Shown piece by piece: positions 10,201 to 17,138 of a stretch of 64,000 bases of DNA. Both the position numbers and the translations under genes were made by a program. The stretch's first letter is position 1. Every line of letters starts with the position of its first letter. This DNA is from an uncultured Clostridia bacterium. Lineage in GTDB: Bacteria; Bacillota; Clostridia; Peptostreptococcales; Anaerovoracaceae. The notes beneath the pieces were generated by a model. It was given only the letters and a program-made list of their open reading frames with translations, did not search any database and had not been told where the DNA came from. The stretch lies in NCBI GenBank assembly GCA_934281605.1, contig CAKQXD010000004.1:1-64000 (forward strand), written 5' to 3'.

Positions 10201-13200
10201 GAAGAGGTTTCTCTTCCGTATGCGTCGTAGGTATAGCGCACGCAGCTTCCATCTGCAAAGGTTTCGCAGACGATATTTCCCTGCTTATCGTAGTCGTACT
10301 TCGTGGCGTTTCCTTCGCCATCGGTATCTTCTATGAGGTTATGGTCTTCATCGTAAGCACCGGTGCTGACATTGCCGTTCGCATCGGTTTCTTTCGTGAG
10401 ATTTCCCGCCTCATCGTATTCATATGTTACCGTATTTCCGGCAGCGTCGGTTTCCTTTACAAGATCGTTTCTGTCGTTATATACCCTCTTATCGCTGCCT
10501 TCGCTGGTTTTACGGCTTTCCGTCCGCATCCGCTCATCGAAGGTATACGTCCGGTCGTTACCATCGGCGTCTTCGATCCGGGTTTTGGACTTGTCATAGG
10601 AAAGCTTTGATACGCCGCCTTTAGCGTCCACCTGTTTTACGACTCTGCCGTACTCATCGTAGGTATTGGTGATCTGGCGGACGTTGTTTCCATCCCGCCA
10701 CGAGGTCATATGGCCTTCTTTATCGTATTCATAGCGGATGGTATCCCCGTCTTCATTGGTAAAACTGGTCAGGAGATTGTCTTTATAGGTATATTTCAGG
10801 GCGTATCCTGCCGGGGTCACGATCTGACTGATCTGACCGTCATCACCTATCGTGATCTGATAGACCTTTCCGGACGGCGTGGTGATGTCTTTCAGCTTCA
10901 TATCATCCGTATAGGAGAGCTTCGTGCTCAGGTTCCTTTCATCGGTGATGGAGGAAAGAAGCCCGTAGGCGTTGAATCCTCTCTTTTCTCTGCTGTCCTC
11001 ATCTTCAATGACATACTTTTTGTCCTGAGGATCCTTTGCAGAAATCGTAGATAAGCTCAGCTCCGGTGCAAGCTCGCAGCTGTAGCCATCCTCATCTTTT
11101 TCAAAGCGCAGCCTTCTGCCATCGCCTGTATAGTAGAGAAAGTCTTCTCCATCCTTTGCAAGACTCTCTTCAAAAGCGCCGCTCCAGCCGTACCCGAAAA
11201 GACCCCGCGTTTTATCTCCTACGGAGTTGTAGGTCCGATCCAGGGTGAAATTTTCCGTATAATCCGTGTTCTCCGCGTCGGTCTGCTCAAACATGAAGTT
11301 TCCCGTCGAGGTGTTCACCGGCTCCAGATCGAAGTCGCTGCAAAGCCCCCGTCCAAGGTTGGCGTAGATGATGTCGTCTGCGTGATTTGGATCAAGATCA
11401 GCCGGTCTGCTGTAGGCACTGTCTTTATTCTGCTTCGGATTTCGTATGAAGATAGAGCTCCCTTCCGTGCCAAGATAGTCCGCCGGGCGGTTATCTGCCA
11501 CGATCTGAGACAGGCTCACCCCGTAATAGTTTGCCACATATGGATAGGTATCCTTTTTATCAAACTCGTAGATGATGAACTCATCGCTGGCCCCCTCCGG
11601 GGTGCTCCCGGATGCTCCCGCGCCCTTAGCATAGATCCGGTACGGGGTCGTAAGTTCGAATTTAGACGCAGGGATCCCCTTGGTCTGCCAGTTGGACTCA
11701 TGGATCCCGGTGTATCCCAGACGGTAGGAGATCTCTTCATCCGTCTCCATCTTCTTCGTATCCGGGTAGCGTTTTCCCCAGTCGGTCACCGGGAACTTCC
11801 CGGCGTAAATATCTTCTGTCTTTTCACTTTCCCGAAGCGCCCAGCTGCAGGTAAGCTGCGGACGCATGATGCCATCGGCAAGAAGTCCGGTAAACAGCTG
11901 CACGCCATCCTCCTGATCGGTCAGAGGCCGCAGGTTGATTTTAGGCTCCTCCAGCGGGTAGTTTTCATCTACGGCATTAGGAACCGTCCACTTGATATCC
12001 ATATACAGCGGAAGCTTGGTAGTCGGATTTCCCGGACCGGAAAAGCACACAGCATCCTGATCTTCTCTGACAGGGGCAAGCACCAGTCCCATGTTGGGGC
12101 TTCCATCCATCCACTGCCGGACAGCCGTCGTGATATCGAAGGTCTTCCATTCATTAGCAGATACATCCTGCGGCTCTGCGATAATGCTGTAGGAGACCGG
12201 TTTATTGTTCCAGGTATAGTCGGCTCCGCCCTTCCAGCCGTCGTGCACCATCTTGCAGTACACCTTCGTTCCCGCTTTCGGGCTTCCCCGGAATTTATAT
12301 ATCCTAAAATCTGCACTGACGATAGCGTCCTCCGGCAGATCCAGATTCTTCGCCAGGTTTTGAAAATCGTATTTGATCTTGATAAAAGAGCGAGTCGCTC
12401 CATAATATGCACCGTCGGTCGCACCGATCAGAGAGCCGTTTTCATAGCCCGCATAAAGGTAGGTCACCTTCCTGTGATTCACATTGGGACCTGCGGCAAA
12501 CTTTTTCGTACCATGACCGTTTTCCACCAGGTGCCACTCCATATTGGACTTCGAAAGATTGATGGTCGCAGTCGGATCGATGGTGACAGGATATACCCGC
12601 TCCGGCGCAGAAAGCCACTGCTGATCCGGCTGGATGCTTAGGATCTGCTTTCCGTCCTTTTCCGTAAGCTTCATACTGATCCCGCAGCTGACCTCGCCCG
12701 CTGCATCATACATTTCCGGCGCATCGATCTGACAGAAAGCAACTTCCTTTGTCTTCTTGCCTTCCTTCACCCTTTCGTAAGCGATCAGGCTGTTTTCCTC
12801 GACCCGGTATTCCAGTTCCTTTCCCTCCGGATTTTCTGCCGTCAGCTCGTAGTCAAAAGAAGTCAGCGCAACCGGCTGCATCAGGATGATATCTTCCTTG
12901 ATGTAGGAAGAAAACGCCGTATACTGCAGGTCGATCCCCTCTGCTGCGTCGTTATACCGGATGGCGTTATCCTGTACGGCCCCGTCTTTCAGGCTTGCAA
13001 AGAGCGGCTTTAAACGGATCTGGTAGTCTTCCTGATCGATGGTGACTTCCTTTCCGTTTTTCGGCAGCTTGATCTCATAGGCATTTTCCTTGTTGACATA
13101 GCTGCCCCAGCTTTTCTTTAAGGTGTTGTCAATCTCTTTTTCCCGGCCCTTTTCATCCGTATACAAAAGCGGCTCGCTGCTGATCCTCGTAACATAGGTA

Positions 13201-13556
13201 TTTGCACTGGTCTGGTATGTGGTGCTGTTTTCATCTCGTTTGATCACAGTGCCGTCAATATCAGAAGGAGCTTCTTCAGAAAGCTCCGGCATGCGAAGCG
13301 CGTCCGCATCCTGCTTTGCCGTATTCTTAGACGCATCCTTTGCAGGAGTTTCGCTCCCCTTCGTTTCTTCTTCCTGCTTTTCTTTGTCTTCGTCGAACTT
13401 TCTGCTCTGCTCCGCAAGCTGCTGTTTGGCTTTTAAGCTGTCGTTTTGCGCTGCAAAGACCCCGGATGGGAGCAGGGTAAAGCTCATGATAAATACCATC
13501 AGAAAACAGATGGCAGCTCTTCTCTTTTTCATATTTTTAAGATCCCGTCTGATCAT
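4269..13556 (-). CDS. Secreted RHS/YD-repeat polymorphic toxin (WapA-like), 3095 aa
   Basis: The start has AAAGGAG 9 nt upstream and overlaps the stop of the preceding gene by 4 bp. Order: signal peptide (to about residue 35), low-complexity charged stretch, DNRLRE-type carbohydrate-binding-like domain (about 330-520), LysM-like segment (about 669-690), DUF6531 (about 737), roughly 50 YD repeats (about 880-2350), RHS-associated core (about 2690-2755), lysine/serine-rich linker (about 2757-2800), small hydrophobic stretch, and a toxin domain (about 2979-3095). The toxin has GHIVNRH, KTFFNKNW and a final ITLYYDTNGQLKSAYG, a pattern close to bacterial EndoU (BECR-fold) RNases; I hold this at moderate confidence. 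Known role of the family: the YD shell encapsulates the toxin and delivers it to neighbouring cells. Next downstream is its immunity gene. Confidence -1.
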   Translation of the reverse strand: MIRRDLKNMKKRRAAICFLMVFIMSFTLLPSGVFAAQNDSLKAKQQLAEQSRKFDEDKEKQEEETKGSETPAKDASKNTAKQDADALRMPELSEEAPSDIDGTVIKRDENSTTYQTSANTYVTRISSEPLLYTDEKGREKEIDNTLKKSWGSYVNKENAYEIKLPKNGKEVTIDQEDYQIRLKPLFASLKDGAVQDNAIRYNDAAEGIDLQYTAFSSYIKEDIILMQPVALTSFDYELTAENPEGKELEYRVEENSLIAYERVKEGKKTKEVAFCQIDAPEMYDAAGEVSCGISMKLTEKDGKQILSIQPDQQWLSAPERVYPVTIDPTATINLSKSNMEWHLVENGHGTKKFAAGPNVNHRKVTYLYAGYENGSLIGATDGAYYGATRSFIKIKYDFQNLAKNLDLPEDAIVSADFRIYKFRGSPKAGTKVYCKMVHDGWKGGADYTWNNKPVSYSIIAEPQDVSANEWKTFDITTAVRQWMDGSPNMGLVLAPVREDQDAVCFSGPGNPTTKLPLYMDIKWTVPNAVDENYPLEEPKINLRPLTDQEDGVQLFTGLLADGIMRPQLTCSWALRESEKTEDIYAGKFPVTDWGKRYPDTKKMETDEEISYRLGYTGIHESNWQTKGIPASKFELTTPYRIYAKGAGASGSTPEGASDEFIIYEFDKKDTYPYVANYYGVSLSQIVADNRPADYLGTEGSSIFIRNPKQNKDSAYSRPADLDPNHADDIIYANLGRGLCSDFDLEPVNTSTGNFMFEQTDAENTDYTENFTLDRTYNSVGDKTRGLFGYGWSGAFEESLAKDGEDFLYYTGDGRRLRFEKDEDGYSCELAPELSLSTISAKDPQDKKYVIEDEDSREKRGFNAYGLLSSITDERNLSTKLSYTDDMKLKDITTPSGKVYQITIGDDGQISQIVTPAGYALKYTYKDNLLTSFTNEDGDTIRYEYDKEGHMTSWRDGNNVRQITNTYDEYGRVVKQVDAKGGVSKLSYDKSKTRIEDADGNDRTYTFDERMRTESRKTSEGSDKRVYNDRNDLVKETDAAGNTVTYEYDEAGNLTKETDANGNVSTGAYDEDHNLIEDTDGEGNATKYDYDKQGNIVCETFADGSCVRYTYDAYGRETSSVNEEGEKTQTAYDGTSSKTFTDENGNSTVTWYDAMGREVSTVNAEGVEEKTIYSPAGKKTGIWTTGGFSEQYAYDKAGNCIRITDGEGNVSRLTYDGMNNILSITDGNGDKVSYQYDYNGNEVSETNAEGITVTKTYDSEGNKTSETDGEGNVTRYEYDGIGRLTKETDPIGGETTYEYDGRSENLVKQTGADGTSTFTYDANGNVLTETDGNGAVTENKYDVRGRLIGVTESTGLLRALKYDKTGNLLAEMDSNGRKASYTYDKAGNLLSQTDAAGTVKSYTYDKAGRKISETDEEGGTTSFAYDGKGNITTKTDAEGGVVSYTYNKNGDLVSETDENGNTTKYEYDGIGQLVKTTDAAGNTSVSTYDSAERLIKETDRRGYSVHYTYDKADNLTQQVDEEKGVYKEKFDAAGNAVVSESPDGGKVESKYDSYGRLTEEKDAEGLVKTYEYDKAGNLTKQKDNAGNESRFTYDKQGNLIKEKDAAARTASYSYDAYGNLTQEVSFDQDQVSYEYDVKDQMIQMTENDGSETTYTYDKAGRLTSETLPKDRTYKYTYDLRGNTTGETDPEGSHKAYLYDKAGNLTEETGADGSKYTYTYDALNQVSSETDEEGGVTRYTYDAEGNTLTETDPEGGVTEYLYNGRGDEVKVKDARGAVTENQYDKAGNLTATIHPRGGTERFAYDTQGNTISETTVSGAETTYTYSLDGKRLTETKDNGYRTEYLYDKAGRIRKMNTSEGAERTWSYDAFGNVEKEKEESGNVNTYSYDKGHRVLTEENGKGAVTRFSYDEAGNNTEIQYPTGGKIKYTYDKAGKVTSEKESSLAEISYSYDAAGNLAEEQQKEKTSKYTYDKTGRLLTETTAKGNTTSYEYDKNGNIISVIDPLKRKTGYRYDAEGNLIEEIDAKGNSAKSAYDEEGNQTAAENRMGEEMRYTYDKAGNLTSAKDAEGRSVTYRYNKLDQLTDKIEGGDQQTKYEYDKAGNLTKETSPEGKTTRFTYDAAGNLTAKVNPDKTKITYDYDVLGSLLKKEYSDGSKSIVYGYDASGNRIEMDDESGKSHTTYDELGRVKSYTDGNGQKLTYAYDEYDRIEKITYPKGREVTYGYDTEDNITRVSDNKGITADFTVDAAGNILSCKRSDGTESTYTYDANNNLVELKNTSKGTEVSTYAYEYDKEDRITKETAQQEGTKTITTFTYDKAGQLSGYTKNTDGTLRTTTYTYNAAGSRMSVTKGGNEGTITVTYNKDNQVIAEKNSKTGDKIKYVYDDNGNLIEKKTKGKSTVYSYDTENRLRSVTKGGQILLAATYDGDGNKVFQMTRKYVEGTKQKGKKKRVKTATIQAADEDSDGDSDETASNETNREAKIPTVKENFDPDIFWYGGTQGVMKLTAGQCPALLTAIGKEIRDLWHGFKTFVTGDYTQIDMGGTSAKNADGEEKSGDTLTANEMATIVVPGTERATLVTWDITNYLNDTNFNENAQVMYQYDQDGKEKASYVYGETDSRISGDLTKEAVKYTEQKAGDYSYLYDGQGNVAETVRNGSVAESYSYDPFGEMTAEGKEGTSKTPLEAQNDNGLSDNDVLWGYNGEEYIEEVGLQYLRQRHYSPETGTFTSQDTNEGDLTNPLSQNRYIYAENDPVNGNDPGGDKKKAKKTSTKKTSKKSAKSSSKSSKKTSKKTNKKTTSKKSPSKKKTTLKWNGKKAWKNLKSYMKGRWKSTKKGIKKAYTVIRDKATALKKSVTCKKKKSNLSNKMLLTSQYNGYVKSNSKISKKKFLKQKQTKSTKIIGVSLPVAAIGGGLVSTGTAGGVMAGGSGAITASRGTSLVSKGLKGLQKLIKTGVKLPPAVKKGFKIGFTLAVPSTVMGTISDMGGAITGTTISKGRMGHIVNRHIPSVYAKQLPHKSKDAVLKQLDEGKTFFNKNWDKSLVEEAVLYGHRQAYKENAQRNKYIFFYKGEKITLYYDTNGQLKSAYGDYKYSYQELWRLAK

Positions 13557-14308
13557 CTTCCCGCTCCTTTCGTGAATATGCCAAGTCCCGTCTTATATAC
13601 AAGGTACGTCCCTGCACTTCCAAGCAGGGTAAAGACTATGACCTGCAGGATCCTTTGCAGGATCGCAATGCTTAGGAATGAAAAGGCCGCAGTAAAGATC
13701 AGTCCCGCTGCAGCAGACGCCAAAATGATGAGCAGGACTTTCCAATAGCCGGTCTTGACGGCTGCCAGCCCTGCCCGGATCGTCCGGCTAAATGGCAGAT
13801 CCGAAAGAGAAAAAGCCAGAAGCTGCAGCACAAATATCGGCAAGGCCGCTACGCTGAGTACTGTCGTGATAATATCTATGATCAGTTTAATGGTACTGTA
13901 AAAAAGGAGATTTCCTAAGAAAAAATACAGGGCGGAAGAAATCACGCCGCAAAGAAGAAAATATGCGAGCGCTGCCGCTGCGAAGACGCATCCGTACACA
14001 CCTGCCCGCTTTAAGTGAAAAGAAAAAGATCTCTGCCTGATCTTCCCCGCTCGCACCTGCCGCTCCGCAAAGTACCCGAGAGCTGCGAGAAACAGGATAG
14101 CGATCACTGCAGTCAAAACGAAACCTGCCGCTAAAAGAGTGCGCCAGATATCCCGGTGCAGCTCGCCATAACGAAGCACTGCAGGAATCCATGCAAAGCT
14201 CAACAGACTCAGCACAAAGCTGCCCAAAAGGGCGCATTTGTACAAGTCATTTTTCAAGAGGCGAGAGAGTTTACGCACTCCCCCACCCGTTGCAATCACT
14301 GAATTCAT
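13553..14308 (-). CDS. Polytopic membrane protein translationally coupled to the RHS toxin
   Basis: 251 residues from the ATG at 14308, which has GGGGAG 7 nt upstream; a longer in-frame ATG at 14326 has no such site. About six hydrophobic segments (first near residues 25-50) and no soluble domain. I do not recognise the family; it has a loose DUF624-like look. Its stop overlaps the RHS start (ATGA), so translation of the two is probably coupled and the stoichiometry linked. A role in export, anchoring or folding of the giant RHS protein is possible but not shown. It is the first gene of the operon behind the promoter at 14372-14400. Confidence -1.
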   Translation of the reverse strand: MNSVIATGGGVRKLSRLLKNDLYKCALLGSFVLSLLSFAWIPAVLRYGELHRDIWRTLLAAGFVLTAVIAILFLAALGYFAERQVRAGKIRQRSFSFHLKRAGVYGCVFAAAALAYFLLCGVISSALYFFLGNLLFYSTIKLIIDIITTVLSVAALPIFVLQLLAFSLSDLPFSRTIRAGLAAVKTGYWKVLLIILASAAAGLIFTAAFSFLSIAILQRILQVIVFTLLGSAGTYLVYKTGLGIFTKGAGR

Positions 14309-14371
14309 TTCTTCTTCTCTCCCCATTAAATGAATAACTCTGATAGTATCATGTGTTGATTTGTACTTTTC

Positions 14372-14400
14372 ATTCTACAGGATGTTCGAGGGGATTGCAA
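14372..14400 (-). promoter_or_regulatory. Sigma-A-type promoter of the membrane protein-RHS operon
   Basis: Minus strand: -35 TTGCAA (14395-14400), 17-nt spacer, -10 TAGAAT (14372-14377). It lies about 65 bp upstream of the start at 14308 and directly after the terminator of the ligase gene. Confidence -1.
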
Positions 14401-14401
14401 C

Positions 14402-14448
14402 AAAAAACAGAAGGTGGCATTTTATCGCTAAAGTGCCACCCTCTGTTT
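14402..14448 (-). terminator. Intrinsic terminator of the acyl-CoA ligase gene
   Basis: On the minus strand a 14-bp stem with one mismatch (arms 14405-14419 and 14434-14448) is followed by a run of six T. It lies 17 bp after the ligase stop. Confidence -1.
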
Positions 14449-14465
14449 CAATATATCGTTCTTTA

Positions 14466-16100
14466 TTAGCTTCTGTTCTGCTGTTCTACCAGCTTGTCTG
14501 CACCGTATTTCTTACGGAGGGCTGGTTTTTCGATCTTGCCGGTCGCGTTACGCGGTACTTCTGCGAAGATGATCTTCTTAGGACGCTTGTAGCGCGGCAG
14601 CTCTTTGCAGTAGTTCTCGATTTCTTCTTCGGTGCATTCCATACCGTCCTTGACTTCGATGATGGCGCCGGTGATCTCGCCCAGACGCTTGTCCGGTAAG
14701 CCGATGACCGCAACGTCTTTCACCTTGTCGTATGCGCTGAGGAAGTTTTCGATCTGTACCGGATAGATATTCTCTCCGCCGCTGACGATAACGTCCTTCT
14801 TTCTGTCTACCAGGAAGATGAAACCGTCCTCGTCCTGCATCGCCATATCGCCGGTATAGAGCCAGCCGTCCTTCAGGGCCTTTGCAGTAGCTTCCGGATC
14901 GTTGTAGTAGCACGTCATAACGCCAGGACCCTTGACGCAGAGTTCGCCTACATCGCCCTGCGGCACTTCCCTGTCGTTTTCGTCCACGATCCTGCACTGC
15001 CAGCGATAGCCCGGAATACCGATAGCGCCCACCTTATGGATGTTTTCCATGCCCAGATGGACGCATCCCGGTCCGGTGGATTCGGACAGACCGTAGTTGG
15101 TGTCGTACTGATGGTTCGGGAAATATTTCTTCCAGTGGGTGATCAGGGATGGCGGTACCGGCTGCGCACCGATGTGCATGAGCCGCCACTGATCCAGATC
15201 GTAGTCTTCCAGCTTGATGTCGCCGCGGTCCAGGCTGTCGAGGATGTCCTGCGCCCACGGAACCAGCAGCCATACGATGGTGCAGTGTTCCTTGGAAACG
15301 GCGTCCAGGATGATCTCCGGCGTGGTGCCCTTGAGGAGCACGGCTTTGCTGCCGGCGCACAGGCTTCCCATCCAGTGGAATTTCGCACCGGTGTGGTAGA
15401 GCGGCGGAATGCAGAGGAACACGTCGTCCCGACTCGTCTCGTGGTGCTTCTGTTCCATCTGTGCGGCCTGCATCAGACTTTCGTGGTTATGTAAAATCGC
15501 CTTCGGGAATCCCGTGGTTCCCGAGGAGAAGTAAATCGCTGCGTCGTCGTCATCTTCCAGGCGTACCAGCGGCGCCTGGCTGGAGCAGTCTGCCACCAGC
15601 TCCCGGTAGCTTTCTGCAAAGGTCGGACATCCGTCTCCCACGTAGATCAGGAGTCTGCCCTTGCTCAGCTCTTCTTCGATGGATTCGATACGTCCGATGA
15701 ATTCCGGTCCGAACATGAGGATGTGAACTTCCGCCAGGTCTGCGCAGTATTTGATTTCGTCCGCAGAAAAGCGGAAATTGAACGGCACTGCAATAGCGCC
15801 TGTCTTCAAGATCCCGAAATAGATCGGCAGCCATTCCAGAGAGTTGAACATGAGGATGGCAACTCTGTCGCCCTTCTTGATTCCTCTGGAAAGCAGCATG
15901 TTGGCTACTCTGTTGGCCTTTTCGTCAAAAATGCTCCAGGTGATTTCTCTTCGATACGGGGTCGAGGAGGTCTGTTGTACCAGATCGTACTCCTTCCATG
16001 TAGTTTTTCTGTGATCCTTTAACATCGGATTCAGCTCTACCAGCGCGACTTCGTCGCTGTAAAGCTTGTGGTTTCTTTCTAGTAAATCGGTTACCGGCAT
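14466..16100 (-). CDS. AMP-dependent acyl-CoA synthetase/ligase
   Basis: 544 residues, the usual length for class I adenylate-forming enzymes, which activate a carboxylic acid with ATP to the acyl-AMP and then to the CoA thioester. Motifs: phosphate loop YFSSGTTGFPK (about 187-197), YGLSE in the middle, YTGD (about 413), the hinge region DRKKDVIVSGGENIYP, and the C-terminal PRNATGKIEK with the adenylation lysine (about 523). RBS GGGGAG 3 nt before the ATG. It is a single-gene unit with its own terminator. The acid cannot be told from the sequence; medium-chain, crotonobetaine-like and bile-acid substrates are all used by relatives. Confidence -1.
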   Translation of the reverse strand: MPVTDLLERNHKLYSDEVALVELNPMLKDHRKTTWKEYDLVQQTSSTPYRREITWSIFDEKANRVANMLLSRGIKKGDRVAILMFNSLEWLPIYFGILKTGAIAVPFNFRFSADEIKYCADLAEVHILMFGPEFIGRIESIEEELSKGRLLIYVGDGCPTFAESYRELVADCSSQAPLVRLEDDDDAAIYFSSGTTGFPKAILHNHESLMQAAQMEQKHHETSRDDVFLCIPPLYHTGAKFHWMGSLCAGSKAVLLKGTTPEIILDAVSKEHCTIVWLLVPWAQDILDSLDRGDIKLEDYDLDQWRLMHIGAQPVPPSLITHWKKYFPNHQYDTNYGLSESTGPGCVHLGMENIHKVGAIGIPGYRWQCRIVDENDREVPQGDVGELCVKGPGVMTCYYNDPEATAKALKDGWLYTGDMAMQDEDGFIFLVDRKKDVIVSGGENIYPVQIENFLSAYDKVKDVAVIGLPDKRLGEITGAIIEVKDGMECTEEEIENYCKELPRYKRPKKIIFAEVPRNATGKIEKPALRKKYGADKLVEQQNRS

Positions 16101-16129
16101 GGTCTCCCCGTCCTTTCATTTCTTATATA

Positions 16130-16165
16130 AAATACAGCTTGCACCCGAAAGCACAAGCTGTATTT
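16130..16165 (-). terminator. Hairpin, likely terminator of the LemA-like gene
   Basis: A 12-bp perfect stem (AAATACAGCTTG and complement) with a 12-nt loop, followed on the minus strand by TTATATAAG after its last Ts. It separates the LemA-like gene from the ligase. Confidence -1.
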
Positions 16166-16200
16166 ATCCTACCATATATTTGCTGTAAGGTCAATGCGAC

Positions 16201-16221
16201 GCGGCTATTTACTGCCGTTTC
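16201..16221. repeat. 21-bp direct repeat, left copy
   Basis: Identical over 21 bp to 17068-17088, in the same orientation. The pair brackets the LemA-like gene. Within the repeat CGGCTATTTACTGCCG forms a short inverted repeat. Confidence -1.
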
Positions 16222-16267
16222 ATGGAATCTGCATTTTTATTTTTAAGACTCAATTTTTATAATCTTA

Positions 16268-16954
16268 CTAAATTCCAAGTTCCTCATCTGATACTAGCTC
16301 TTCCTTCCTTAAGTCCTCTGAAAACTGGATATCATTCAGTTTAAACAATCTCCGAAAAACGGATAATGGAAACGAATGGATTCGATTATTATATTTTGCT
16401 ATTTGTCTTGTCAATTCAGTTCTGGCATTTAATTTCATTTGTTCTGCTGACTCCAGTTGATGTAATAATTTCTGAGTATGAATATTAGATGCCAATTCTG
16501 GATATGTCTCAAGCACCACTTTAAAATCAGAACTATTTCTTACTGCTGGAAAAGACTTTCTTGCTTGTGCAAATTCCCCATATACAGCGACTTCACTTTC
16601 TCGATATTTATCGGTTACACGTTCTGCTTTATCAATCAGTGAATCCATGATCTCATTCGTTGAAGCAAGGTCAACCCTGCTCTTGTCCACCGCAAATTTA
16701 AGTCTCTGTGCTGCATTAAAATCCACGATCACGTTAACTATTATTGTTAAAGCCAACGCAATGCATGTTATTGGTAAACCCCACTTTTCATCAATCGTTG
16801 CATCAGGTCCGTCTCCTACCGCAGGAAGAAACGAACATGCTATCGCTGTAACAAGAATCCAAGCAAGAACAAAAGCTACTGCAAGTTTCACCAATTGCAA
16901 CAGTAAACTATTTTTGATTACGTTGTTCACACGATCATCCTTTTTATTATCCAT
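16268..16954 (-). CDS. LemA-like membrane protein
   Basis: 228 residues from the ATG at 16954, which is preceded by GGGGGAGG at 11 nt; a GTG at 16978 is in frame but has no site. Two hydrophobic segments near the N-terminus (about 15-40 and 62-80), then a helical domain with the LemA hallmarks: alternating charged helix, ETYPELASN near the middle, and AKYNNRIHSFPLSVFRRLF close to the C-terminus, matching the family's YN-x-I-x-SFP motif. LemA proteins are membrane-anchored helical proteins of unclear role. Unusual here is the second N-terminal membrane segment. The gene is AT-rich compared with both neighbours and is flanked by 21-bp direct repeats, so it may have been inserted. Confidence -1.
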   Translation of the reverse strand: MDNKKDDRVNNVIKNSLLLQLVKLAVAFVLAWILVTAIACSFLPAVGDGPDATIDEKWGLPITCIALALTIIVNVIVDFNAAQRLKFAVDKSRVDLASTNEIMDSLIDKAERVTDKYRESEVAVYGEFAQARKSFPAVRNSSDFKVVLETYPELASNIHTQKLLHQLESAEQMKLNARTELTRQIAKYNNRIHSFPLSVFRRLFKLNDIQFSEDLRKEELVSDEELGI

Positions 16955-17067
16955 TACGTCAGCAACCTCCCCCTGCACTAAAACTCTATCTTCATGTCAT
17001 ATATCAAGTATAACTTACAAGATTAGCTTTTGCAATGGATTTGTTTCCATTTGACCAGTACCCCAGC

Positions 17068-17088
17068 GCGGCTATTTACTGCCGTTTC
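17068..17088. repeat. 21-bp direct repeat, right copy
   Basis: Exact partner of 16201-16221. It lies just 3' of the cytX stop region, next to a hairpin (GTTACTCCGA and complement, about 17095-17121) that may end the thiamine operon; that hairpin lacks a clear T run. Confidence -1.
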
Positions 17089-17138
17089 TCCGATGTTACT
17101 CCGACGCTCCATCGGAGTAACACTATTCTAAAACACGA

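Noticed and set aside
5991..10610. Long plus-strand open frames opposite the RHS repeats (for example 5991-7241 and 9042-10610)
   Set aside because: They follow from the repeated codon pattern of the YD repeats on the minus strand, have no ribosome binding sites and read as hydrophobic repeat nonsense.
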